From Adineta ricciae (taxonomy: Eukaryota > Rotifera > Eurotatoria > Adinetida > Adinetidae), in NCBI GenBank assembly GCA_905250025.1, contig CAJNOJ010000112.1, positions 186,001 to 250,000 of the forward strand: DNA of 64,000 nucleotides, written 5' to 3'. The notes under the pieces are model-generated. The model was not told the origin of the DNA. It saw nothing but the letters and a program-made list of their open reading frames with translations, and ran no database searches. The position numbers and the translations under genes are program-made. Shown here in pieces: positions 26,660-36,096 of the stretch. Positions within the stretch are counted from its first letter, which is position 1; every line of letters begins with the position of its first letter.

Positions 26660-27142
26660 ATGATCGACGAGATAAAACATAGCCTAAGTATGTTGCCTGA
26701 CGCGGAAATCTTAAAAGAGACTAAACTCAATTTAGATCTATCTCGATCCAGTGAAGATCCTCAGTGGGTCGAGAAGAGAATCGATCATATACAATCTACC
26801 TTGTCAGCGAATGAAAGTCAAGCACGATTGCTACAAGATAGAATTATTGCATATTCATTGATCATTGATAAACAACAAAAGCATTTGGCTGTATTGAAGC
26901 AACCTGGTGTCAAGCAGTTTTGGTACAAACTTTCTGATCGACTGGAATCTCGACTGAACAAATATGAAACAACATGGCTGAAGAATCTTGAAAAATGTAA
27001 CAAAGCTGAACAAGATTTGATTACTATCAATCATACAATTCGGGTCGCTCGAAAACAGCTACAGATTTTACAAAGTGCTTATTACCAATTTACAACACCA
27101 GTATTAGAAAATGCTCTGACAATACAACGAAACATATTCTAA
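26660..27142 (+). CDS. Small coiled-coil protein, unknown function
   Basis: Single exon of 160 aa. The start is the ATG at 26660, directly after an A-run and a CA/TA-rich leader (26622-26653); codons upstream in the same frame are low-complexity. The protein is almost entirely helical and charged, with heptad-like Leu/Ile spacing (for example LLQDRIIAYSLIIDKQQKHL). No domain recognised. It lies 270 bp after the ABC transporter on the same strand. Confidence 0.55.
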   Translation: MIDEIKHSLSMLPDAEILKETKLNLDLSRSSEDPQWVEKRIDHIQSTLSANESQARLLQDRIIAYSLIIDKQQKHLAVLKQPGVKQFWYKLSDRLESRLNKYETTWLKNLEKCNKAEQDLITINHTIRVARKQLQILQSAYYQFTTPVLENALTIQRNIF

Positions 27143-27459
27143 TGATAGGTATTAAAGTTGAACAAGAGTATGAAACCATCATATTTTCCTCTGAGAAATA
27201 CTGAGTGAATACTTTTGTAAGGAGTTGTTATTTTCATTTCTTTCGTTCCAATAAAAAAATTGTTTAAATTTAAGCAACTGTAGTAAAAAATGTATTGAAA
27301 AACGAAAATAAATACTCTATTCCCAATTTGCATTAGGCTATTCATTTCAAAAATTTCATTATCAAAATTTTATTGTTAGTTTTACTTTGAGAAAAGACAA
27401 GGATACGAATGTATACATGTCTATCGACAAGAGGATTCGGTTCTCTTGCTGAGATTAAC
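27143..27459. other. AT-rich spacer between coiled-coil gene and permease ruin
   Basis: Nothing recognised apart from likely 3' UTR sequence (AATAAA at 27251). Confidence 0.4.
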
Positions 27460-28617
27460 TAATGAACTAATAGTTTTGTTTTGCGTGAATAGTACCTTTG
27501 AAAATAACAAAAATATCGTTTTTGCACAGTATGTCGAACATGAGAATGGCGATCATCAGCTGCTTCGTCTCCACCATATTTATCGATTTGTTCATCATTC
27601 ATTTGTTTTCGACGTTTATTTGCTATCATAAATGTCACACAAAGTACGACTATTAAAATTGTTTGAATCACAATACAAACTAGAGATATTGTATGACCAA
27701 TAAAAAATATTGAATAAACTTACTAATTAGAACTGCGTGAAAAGAATAAAACAGCAGCCAATGCTGCTATGTTTGGCGGATTACTCATTAGTTGATAATC
27801 TCAGGCATTGGCAGAGTTATCCCTTGAAGAACAATCAAGCCAGCGACTTGTCATCGGTTAGAAATTTTTTGTTGTTCCCAGCGAATCTGGTGAGAAAAAC
27901 CAACAACATACTTCAACAATAACATTGGGCGCACCTTCCAACTATTAACAAAAAGTGCCATGTTACATTGAACAGTTCATTTCCATTAAACTTTACTTAC
28001 AATAAAAAAATAATCGCCATTTTCCAAGACTCTACGGATTCACCCACACTGATTCCATACGTGAATATACCACCAAATGTTCCTGATAAGGCTAATATCG
28101 ACTAAAACAGGTCGACTCGAATTGCCTGCTGTTTCTTTGAATACCATATTGATAAGTAATAAACAATAGCAGGAAATAGACAGACTTCTATAATACCTAA
28201 GAAAGATCAGTAAGTAACAAGACCAGCTGCATTTTGAACTGCACCCATAGGCATTAAAACAACAGATAGAAAAAAGCACATCATTTTCGAGACTCGTTTC
28301 GAGGAAGATCATATATTGACTAAGAATAATGTGACTAACAGACAACTAGCGCAATGGTCGCCATCGTCAAAGAAGATTGAGACAGTTGTATCCTCAATAA
28401 AATCAGAATGATTTTCGTCACCATTGATATTCGTTCGGTAATATCTTAAAATTTTCTTCTAGACCAGCTAGTTTAGTCTTGGTGATATTGGAGCGAACCA
28501 GATAAGATACTAAATATATTGCGTTGAAATTTGACAAGGAAAATAACAAATTGAACTCAAACTGACTTACCTTTTCGTTTCTTCAATGTTGTTTTCATTC
28601 ATTTCGATATAAGCCAT
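27460..28617 (-). pseudogene. Decayed ACS-family (fungal allantoate/anion permease type) MFS transporter
   Basis: Reading the minus strand in all frames gives ordered pieces of an anion:cation symporter. A plausible first exon (28617-28571) ends in a good donor. Next comes YLVRSNITKTKLAGLEENF (about 28525-28445), the family loop after TM1. Then come GAVQNAAGLVTY, LFPAIVYYLSIWYSKKQQ and LSGTFGGIFTYGISVG (about 28245-28030), the TM4-TM5 region. LEGAPNVIVEVCCWFFSPDS (about 27941-27880) follows a GTAAGT...TAG intron, and then comes LLSNPPNIAALAAVLFF. The terminus is GHTISLVCIVIQ ... ANKRRKQM ... DRHSHVRHT (about 27695-27510), the typical fungal last helix and tail. Several in-frame stops, a frameshift and missing TM1, TM2 and TM6-TM11 regions show it is dead. 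Functional relatives move organic anions such as allantoate into cells. Confidence 0.8.
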
Positions 28618-29462
28618 TTTAATTAAAGTTTAAATTTCTTTCTACCAAATAACAGCAATTAGAACAATTGTGCCGTTTTATACTTTCATCAAATAAACAA
28701 TAAGACATAAAATATGCATGAAACAAGCGAATCGAAGAGAATGCCAAAAAGTATAAAGAATATTTCACGTTGAAAACTCTCTACAATAATTTGTTCAAGA
28801 TAACATCTGCATTTTCCGACAATGTGTCTTCTGTTGAGTCTCCTCTTTGCTATCAATGAGCGTGCATAATTGTTTAAATAGATTGAATCGAGTTGTGGTC
28901 GACGTACAAAACATAATCTAGAGCAGAATTATATTCCATTACGCGAGCAATGAGTATAAACGCGTATTATTTTCTATATTTACAATACCTAGTGAAGATA
29001 ACATATTACAATAGCCTATCGAGAAGCTCCTTTCTATTCTTCGTATGACGATTGTTATTTTGTGATTCATATATATTGAATCATGTAGAAATTTAATTCA
29101 GACGTCATTTTTGAACACAAAGGGATGAATCAAATGATTATGTTATTTGAATTGGTGAAAAGCAAATTCAATGAATCTTCCCCTATGTATGCAGGAGTTA
29201 TGAAAATAATACTAAGCGCAATATAGGGTCATTTTTATAGTTTTTTTTTACTGTGAAAGATAAAGTCATTATAATAACAACAACATGTTTGAAAAGAAAA
29301 ATCAACAAATATATATCGTAGAGTGACAATATTTGTTTTACTTTTTTCTCTACCGGCAGACGATAATCGTTAGTTTTACTCTTTTTAATTTTTAGTAACA
29401 ATTTAAGAACATATCCACAGAGAACCCGTTAAGATTGTGATATTATTTTGGTAGTTAGGAAC
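28618..29462. other. Intergenic region
   Basis: About 840 bp with no supported gene. It should contain the remnant promoter of the dead permease and the promoter of the two-TM protein. Confidence 0.45.
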
Positions 29463-30347
29463 ATGGAAAGTCCACCAAATTTCTCCACCATAGCGCAAGA
29501 ACATTCTGATATGAAGCATACTGTTATTCCAGTTGAAAACCCATCGTCGACCATCGCATCTATGTTTAGTGAAACTGCTAACGCTGCTTTTTCATCAGCA
29601 CCAGTACTGGAATTGCTCGACTTTCACAAGAATAAATTTCGTAAGACTATGATTTACATTGTACTCATTTTCGGTCTGTTTATTTTGGCTGGTTTGATAT
29701 TACTTATTATATCCTTCGTATTACCAAAATGTGACTCGTCTCAGGAATCTTGCAAAAGACCAGGTCTTGTATTACTTACCATTGGATCTACATTTATTGG
29801 CACAGGCGCTCTTACAATTTTACTTGTAATAGGATGCGCCTCTTGTCAATTCAGAAAACAAATGAATGACCTTACTGATCCGAGAATCACAGAAAATCCA
29901 ATTATTTGGCGATATGAAGGTACAGAATGGAGCCGATTTCTGGATTATATCCATGGTCCAAATCGACAATGGACGGAAATGGCTCCATTATCATCGTTTT
30001 GCTGCCGGCAATCAACATACAATCGCTTGCTAGATCGTCAATATGGTCATGTTATCTTATACTGGAACGGACTTATTATTGATGAATTACATTTCGTGTC
30101 GTTCCGTCAGTATGAACTGCAAACTATTGAAGTGATGGATTTTGATCCGAGTCAACAAATTCATGGATTAAGAATTCATACGTATTTGAAAGCAGGCAAA
30201 AATAGTCGCGATTGTTACTTCGATGTATTTGCACCATCAGGAGTTTCATTGCGAAAACTACAAGGAATTGTTCAATCATATACGGGAAGAATGAGCAACT
30301 CAACGAGTGCACGTTTGGCTTCATTAGGTCTTACTTTATTCACTTGA
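29463..30347 (+). CDS. Two-TM protein of unknown function
   Basis: Single exon of 294 aa with ATG at 29463. Two adjacent hydrophobic helices (about 62-88 and 99-125, the second rich in Gly/Thr) are separated by a short loop with two Cys (PKCDSSQESCKRPG). A soluble C-terminal domain of about 165 residues follows (from NPIIWRYEGTEWSRF to the end). The N-terminal 55 residues are polar. I do not recognise the family. Both ends should lie on the same side of the membrane. AATAAA is at 30417-30422. Confidence 0.65.
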   Translation: MESPPNFSTIAQEHSDMKHTVIPVENPSSTIASMFSETANAAFSSAPVLELLDFHKNKFRKTMIYIVLIFGLFILAGLILLIISFVLPKCDSSQESCKRPGLVLLTIGSTFIGTGALTILLVIGCASCQFRKQMNDLTDPRITENPIIWRYEGTEWSRFLDYIHGPNRQWTEMAPLSSFCCRQSTYNRLLDRQYGHVILYWNGLIIDELHFVSFRQYELQTIEVMDFDPSQQIHGLRIHTYLKAGKNSRDCYFDVFAPSGVSLRKLQGIVQSYTGRMSNSTSARLASLGLTLFT

Positions 30348-30416
30348 AAATACTGAATCTTAATTCGTTGATTTAGAGTGCGGAACTATAAAATTAGTTT
30401 TCTGTTTATTTCGTAC

Positions 30417-30422
30417 AATAAA
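30417..30422 (+). terminator. Poly(A) signal AATAAA
   Basis: AATAAA 69 bp after the TGA of the two-TM protein gene. Confidence 0.5.
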
Positions 30423-30576
30423 CGGATATTAATTTTCTTATTACATAAAACAGTTTTTTTTGATCGTAATAATAGAATAATTGTCATCGAATTTCAAGGC
30501 TTTCCATTGTCGCAATCTAAAAGTAGAAGCAAGTAATTAAAATACATATTAACACATTAGAGTTCTGCGCGGATTT

Positions 30577-31683
30577 CTAACCTGATGGGTTTAAACTAAG
30601 CTCGTGAATGCTAGGAAATCCAGGAACACCAGTAGCTTTCTCCACAGCACGAATAATGGCACGTTCAACAGCTTCTGCTGCCATAATACCAAGAAGATTA
30701 ATATTTGAGACAGGTGAAGCGCCAGTGCCTAGTGTGAAAACCACATCTCCGTCAGCCAATGTATGAACAGGATTGATTGCTCGAGCAAATCCATCGTGTG
30801 CCATTTGTGAAATCTTCTTTGCTTCAGCTTTAGTAATTATAGCATCAGTCACTACGCAAGCAAGTGTTGTTGCAGTTCCAACGGGAAAAATATCATCAAC
30901 AATCGCATCCGCATTCAAAATATATTCTATTGTATTCAGTAAATTTTTGCCATCTGGAGTTCGAGCGCCAGCTATTAGTTGACTCTTCTTGTAAATATCG
31001 CCGGCTGCGTTGACTACAACAAGAGCAGCAATGGTAACTGTAGTATTGGTGTTTGGATCTCGAATGTTAACTGAAGCACTACCAAGTCCTGATTTCATAG
31101 CATTTCTAATACTCAATACTTTTCCTACGCTGGCACCAGTGCCAACACCGACGTTGCCTTCAGTCACAGGTGCATTGTCAGCTGCCATACAAGCTGAATA
31201 CCCCGATTGAGCATCAGGAACTATAAACGAATTATTACCTACACTCAAATCGTATATGACTGCAGCTGGAACGATTGGAACGAGACGATCACGAGCTGGA
31301 AATCCTATGTTTTTCTCCATCAGACATTGAGTCACGCCTGATGCTGCATCTAATCCAAACACACTCCCGCCGGATAATACAATAGCATTTACGTGCTTGA
31401 CTATATTCATAGGATCGAGAAGATCAGTTTCACGCGTACCTGGAGCCGCTCCACGAACATCAACACCTCCAACACATGTTGTATTACATATAATAACAGT
31501 ACAACCTGTTGGACGTTCGCTCTTCGAACTATGACCAACTAATATACCATCAATGCTGGTAATTGATCCAGAAAATAACTCATTTTGTTTCAGGACATCG
31601 GAGTCTTTCGCATGGTACATATCTGCACATGAATTTGCCACAAAATATAGGACCGATATTAACCGAATGTCAATTCGTAACAT
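30577..31683 (-). CDS. Secreted P1-family (S58, DmpA/NylC-like) peptidase
   Basis: Intronless, 368 aa. P1 enzymes are self-processing N-terminal-nucleophile hydrolases acting as aminopeptidases, D-esterases or oligoamide hydrolases. A hydrophobic N-terminus (1-20) looks like a signal peptide, so it probably acts outside the cell or in the secretory pathway. Family landmarks in order: VGHSS, CVGGVDVRGAAPGTRETD (70-87), IVLSGGSVFGLDAASGV, GNVGVGTGASVGK (177-188), ALVVVNAAGD, and the C-terminal block ATTLACVVTDAIITKAEAKK (271-290) through NPVHTLADGDVVF. In NylC-type members an Asn-Thr bond precedes the nucleophile; here the corresponding residues appear to be Ala-Thr-Thr (271-273), which may alter self-cleavage. 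Lack of introns and a family best known from bacteria and fungi suggest horizontal acquisition. Confidence 0.88.
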   Translation of the reverse strand: MLRIDIRLISVLYFVANSCADMYHAKDSDVLKQNELFSGSITSIDGILVGHSSKSERPTGCTVIICNTTCVGGVDVRGAAPGTRETDLLDPMNIVKHVNAIVLSGGSVFGLDAASGVTQCLMEKNIGFPARDRLVPIVPAAVIYDLSVGNNSFIVPDAQSGYSACMAADNAPVTEGNVGVGTGASVGKVLSIRNAMKSGLGSASVNIRDPNTNTTVTIAALVVVNAAGDIYKKSQLIAGARTPDGKNLLNTIEYILNADAIVDDIFPVGTATTLACVVTDAIITKAEAKKISQMAHDGFARAINPVHTLADGDVVFTLGTGASPVSNINLLGIMAAEAVERAIIRAVEKATGVPGFPSIHELSLNPSG

Positions 31684-32236
31684 AATTAAATTTCAATAAT
31701 CAGAGAGGACGTCGTCAGTGTATCAACGATTTTCTAAAAAAGAAAATAACTACCATAAGCATGTTTTGAGGTAGGAAATAAAAATGATAAGTAATTCAGA
31801 ACGAAGGAATAGTTAAGCTCCTTGCGAATAGCCTGTTTGGCTATCGTAATGACATGCACACATGCCTATGTTTCGAAAAATGGAAATTCGCAGCAACAGG
31901 TATGTTATTGAACAGTCCACAGATAGTTCTCCTAAATTCACTAAAAATCAGAGAGAGATGGTAAGTGCTGTGTTGTTCATGGTAATATGTGCAGAAATAA
32001 ATAAAATCATCAATGACGCTATCAGAGGTTGCTTGTTTTCTCGCACAGATATTTTCTACACGATCAATTTTTGTTTATCACATACACGGATGAAGACTAT
32101 TTTATTGTTTCGAAGCGTGTAACAATGCGTATGTGTGAGAACTTCTGTAAATTTCGATATTTCGTTTCGTTCTTTTATCTACGAACAACGACCAGTATCA
32201 ATGAATGCATTTACGTGTTGTGTCTGAATGAATTGA
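31684..32236. other. Intergenic region, peptidase upstream to GPCR 3' end
   Basis: No supported gene. Short plus-strand frames at 31862 and 32029 have no signatures and overlap each other in different frames. Confidence 0.45.
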
Positions 32237-33256
32237 TTAATTTCGACGTATGTGTTGTGCACGCAGACAATGTACTTTTCTTTTGATAATTCGTTGGAAT
32301 TCTCGTCGGAATATCTTGGACGAAATAGCGAAATTCGCGAACGTTAATGCAAATCCAAGATAAATGAGCACATATGTCATATTGCTAACAAACTCTTTCA
32401 CTGTCCGGCGAACGGGTTGTTCGATATCTTCGATAGTAAATGAACTATATATGAGATAGCATGGGTTAGGTATATTCAAAATAATAAAAAGGATTATTTG
32501 ATTAATCAACATTCGGTATAATTGCATGTCTCTTCGTGTTAGTCTATTTCCATGAGACGTCTGAGTATAGCGCGCGTAGGGAAAGGCCCCAGTACGTCGT
32601 CTACTTCGATGAATATTTCGGATAGTTAGAGAACCGAAAATAAGCATCAGAACTATTGGCAGAACTCCACTGTCGATTGAAATAAAGATGCTGAAAAATA
32701 TTCCGTATGTTCCCGTTTGATATTGACAATTACTGTCGTAGATATCGTAGAAAACGAGAACTTGAATGTAAATTAAACACCAAGCAATAGCGCCGATAAG
32801 AATAACTCGCGACGCAATTCGTGGTGAACTATATTGACGATAAAACACGTTCTGAGAACTTGCGAAATAGCGATCGATTGAAGCCATAATAATATTATAA
32901 CGAGAATTGGCGATAAAAATGTAGAATAAGTAGTAGCGAAGTTTACAAAACCAACCATAAGTGTTTGCGGTTCGGATATCGTATCCGTAGAAAAGCATTC
33001 GAGTGAGGAGAGCGAAATTGAAAGTGAAAAATTGAGAAAAATTAGATGCAAGAAAATACATAGCACAAGAACTCTGACGGAATGTCGGCTGATGGAAAAC
33101 AAGACAAGTCAGCGCCGATCCAATGTTCCCCAACAAGTAGATAATGCCAAGGCCATATTGAGAAATCGTTTTATTTATAACATTGATCAGATTAATCAAA
33201 CAAACTGCACGAGTATCAAGATTCGTAGAACTATCATTCATTGTTGTGTGGCACAT
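32237..33256 (-). CDS. Rhodopsin-like 7TM receptor
   Basis: Single exon of 339 aa. Class A GPCR at the plasma membrane with seven hydrophobic segments. TM1 contains LLGNIGSALTCLVF with the conserved Asn, a Cys precedes TM3 (GWFCKLRYY), TM3 ends in ASIDRYFASS (DRY-type), TM5 contains VLPIVLMLIFGSL, TM6 has the NIPNP motif, and TM7 ends NFAISSKIFRREF with a helix-8-like tail. The N-terminus carries N-glycosylation sites (MNDSS, NKT). The upstream ATG at 33256 and the ATG at 33241 are both possible starts. It belongs to the same broad receptor type as those at 15.9 kb and 40.1 kb but is not a close copy. Ligand unknown. Confidence 0.85.
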   Translation of the reverse strand: MCHTTMNDSSTNLDTRAVCLINLINVINKTISQYGLGIIYLLGNIGSALTCLVFHQPTFRQSSCAMYFLASNFSQFFTFNFALLTRMLFYGYDIRTANTYGWFCKLRYYLFYIFIANSRYNIIMASIDRYFASSQNVFYRQYSSPRIASRVILIGAIAWCLIYIQVLVFYDIYDSNCQYQTGTYGIFFSIFISIDSGVLPIVLMLIFGSLTIRNIHRSRRRTGAFPYARYTQTSHGNRLTRRDMQLYRMLINQIILFIILNIPNPCYLIYSSFTIEDIEQPVRRTVKEFVSNMTYVLIYLGFALTFANFAISSKIFRREFQRIIKRKVHCLRAQHIRRN

Positions 33257-33633
33257 CTAACAAACTAATAGATCATCGCAGATTTATACGCTACTTCTAC
33301 ACCGGAGTTCTAGGTTTGATTATAATTATCATTTGAGATTATATACTCATAAATACGTGAGCATTCGGATAGATATGGTCATAATTGATAATATCATAAG
33401 AGTGCGTGCCAATTAACGCACGAGAATAGAATCGATGAGTTTTCCACAAATCTACTTTTTGCTAGAAAATAGTGATGGTATGGATGTAGTATCCGTTGTA
33501 TTGCCTTTTGCGTTCGTCTGCAAACACTGAGAAAAGATTATGACTCGACGAGCATTTGCGCCATTGTGAAGGATTGAATTGTTTCTGGTTGAAACGATTA
33601 CTGAAGTGTATTTAGCATAATAAAACAGGGGAA
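33257..33633. other. Intergenic region
   Basis: No coding signal seen. It should hold the receptor promoter and the 3' end of the ependymin-related gene. Confidence 0.4.
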
Positions 33634-34339
33634 TTAAAATAACATATTTTTTCGAAGTATACCAAAAGGAAAATACTGTACTGGATGTCGTTCATCGGTG
33701 AAGCATTTCTCTGGTGGAATAAATACATTTGGATCATTGATACCAAGTGTTACATCATAGTATCTTAAATGATTTACACTTCCACTTGGCTCAAAAACGA
33801 TATTAGAGACTGGTAAACAACTGTTTCGAGTCCATGTGTCGATATAACGTGCAGTTTCATTTATAGGAATTATTTCCTTTCCAGTCCTACAGTAGAAATC
33901 ATACTCGATCTATTCAAATTTGTATAAATATGTAGAAATCATACCAAATAGTGACGAGAAGGGTAGCATCAGAAAGAGCAGAGGAACCAATATAAGCTAC
34001 ACCAAGTGGCGTCGCATCGGGTTGAATGCCGAAATCCCGCCATGGCTGATCAAAGTTAAAACGTGAACATTTAGCAGTCTTCATATCGATCATAAATGCA
34101 AGTTTATCATGATATAAACTAATAATATCATAGTACGTTTCCGTACGACCAACTTTTACACGTTGTAAAATGCGTGTACGTTGAAATACGGAATCGTAGC
34201 TGAAACGACCGAGAAGATCAGCATCGAGATTTGGATTGGAACTATGTACGCGTGCTTCCCATTGACGAGGACTTGTACACGGTTTTGGTGTTTGTGCGAC
34301 AGCCGTACCGAACAGAAAAAGGATAACGAAAAAAAACAT
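33634..34339 (-). CDS. Ependymin-related secreted protein
   Basis: Two exons (34339-33945, 33886-33634; 58-bp intron, phase 2) encode 215 aa. A signal peptide (MFFFVILFLFGTAVAQ) is followed by the ependymin fold. Landmarks are PKPCTSPRQWEARV near the start, LLGRFSYD, FMIDMKTAKCSRFNFDQPW (about 87-105), NSCLPVSN in exon 2, and YYDVTLGINDPNVFIPPEKC near the C-terminus. The order and Cys positions match the ependymin-related (EPDR) family, which bind hydrophobic ligands in the secretory pathway, lysosome or extracellular fluid. A naive single-exon call would miss exon 2 and the final conserved block. Usual family length is about 200-220 aa, so the model looks complete. Confidence 0.88.
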
Positions 34340-34907
34340 TTATCAGCAGATGTGAAAGAGTTTTAACTCTGTTTTTCGTTAGTTGCTGATGTCTTCTGTA
34401 GTTAAAAGGTAATATTCATGTTGAAGTGAGTAAAGCAAAGAACAAGATTTGTTCTTATCAGAGCGTTTATTATTTACACGCATTGATACAATAGATGCGG
34501 GATTCTCAACGAAAATGATATTGATTTGTCTATTTTATTGTGCTGGAATAGATAACAAGGAGTTGCTTGTGTTCATAATATAGCTCATGGAGGTGAAACG
34601 CATTTTTTTCGAGCTCATTCATCGTGATATGCCTCAATAATATCCACATGCTCGTAATAAACGGATACTGAATTTGTGCGTTGCTTGAATGTATCGCTGG
34701 TATTTGCAAGAGAAAGAAACATTTCTGATATATATATGTCATCACAATTCAATTGTTATACTGTCATCCTTTTCATCAACTAATCCTATGCGTATAAATC
34801 TCTTTTAATATTCAAATCAGGTTTTTTTATTTGGAGATGTACTATTAACTATTATTTTGTTTTCGTATAACACGACAACTCTCTGAAAAATTGGAGTTAG
34901 GCATATT
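34340..34907. other. Divergent promoter region
   Basis: Head-to-head spacer between the ependymin-related gene and the multi-TM orphan. No gene or clear motif recognised. Confidence 0.4.
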
Positions 34908-35696
34908 ATGATCTCATACAGCATTTTTACGGTGCTTGTGGTCGGTGTAGAAGTGGCTCTCACCTTAATTTCTTGTATTGTTTTACTCATGTTGCCGATT
35001 AAAAGGTTGGTTCAACTAACGCGCTCATTATTTGGCTTCAAACAAATACACAATAATTCGAAAGAAATCATCGTTCTTGATATATGCGGCGACAAATATG
35101 AATTGTCTACAAAACTCTCAACTCGTTTACCATTAACTATAGTGTTGAGTATGTGTCTTATGTTACTTATGGTGATACTTACCGATGGATGTATATTCTC
35201 CATGCGCCTGGTCTATCCAAATGAGTCATGCTCTGATGAATTTTCATATTGTTACTTATTTCAAAGTCGTTTCTCGTTGTACAAAGTAGTTGACCAGTTC
35301 GCATGTCAGCCGAATGAACTTGTTATATCGCCGAATATGTCGGCAAGCCATGCTCTTTGCTACGGTTTCATACTTCCTAATCAAACTACCATCGATGTTC
35401 TTAATCAATTAGGAATTTGCACGGGTATTCTATCCATTGTGAGAACTCTCTATCCATGTATTTATAGACTCGCCCGATATCGCATCGGAACAATCTGCTT
35501 GATTTTTGTGATCCTGGGAATATTCGTCACGGAAACTATTTTAATTATTCTGCAGTTTCACATATCTTATGTAACATTGATTTTAGTGGCTCTACTATTA
35601 CTCTTACTAACTACGATCATTTTTATACATTTCAAAAGGCGTAAAATACGCCGATCCTATCTATCTATGTCGATAATCGATTTCAATAAATTCTAA
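34908..35696 (+). CDS. Multi-pass membrane protein, unknown function
   Basis: Single exon of 262 aa with ATG at 34908. Four to five hydrophobic helices: 5-30, 75-95, a weaker one near 165-180, 195-218 and 222-245. A luminal or extracellular loop (about 100-160) holds several Cys (NESCSDEFSYCYLF, FACQ) and N-glycosylation sites. A basic tail follows (HFKRRKIRR). I do not recognise the family. Confidence 0.6.
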   Translation: MISYSIFTVLVVGVEVALTLISCIVLLMLPIKRLVQLTRSLFGFKQIHNNSKEIIVLDICGDKYELSTKLSTRLPLTIVLSMCLMLLMVILTDGCIFSMRLVYPNESCSDEFSYCYLFQSRFSLYKVVDQFACQPNELVISPNMSASHALCYGFILPNQTTIDVLNQLGICTGILSIVRTLYPCIYRLARYRIGTICLIFVILGIFVTETILIILQFHISYVTLILVALLLLLLTTIIFIHFKRRKIRRSYLSMSIIDFNKF

Positions 35697-35967
35697 TCAG
35701 AAATTTTTTTTAAACATACATACGAATAATGGTGAAGAATACCAATGCGTCGTTTACTTCGCACGAATATTATTTTATTTTATTCTTCTTTTCGTAGATT
35801 GTGATGTATCTTTGAATATGATGAGTAAGAGAGAAAATAGAATTAGGTTTTGCATGATTGCTCATCGTGTGGGAAATGCGTCACATAAAACATATTGACG
35901 CCTATCGTTATCTATTATTATTCATTTGAAACAGGGTCGCAAGAGAGAGAAAAAACGTCGTCATAGA

Positions 35968-35970
<3 letters not shown>

Positions 35971-36001
<31 letters not shown>
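35971..36001. repeat. (AT)n microsatellite
   Basis: Uninterrupted AT dinucleotides, about 15 units, starting 126 bp before the first ATG of the EF-loop repeat gene. Slippage here could affect promoter spacing, but that is inference. Confidence 0.85.
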
Positions 36002-36002
<1 letters not shown>

Positions 36003-36096
36003 ATGTAAACAATATCATACAAAACGTTATCTTAATTTATAATTTTAAGATTTTTACAGTGCATATCTCTCGTAGTCAACCTCACAATTCAATACT

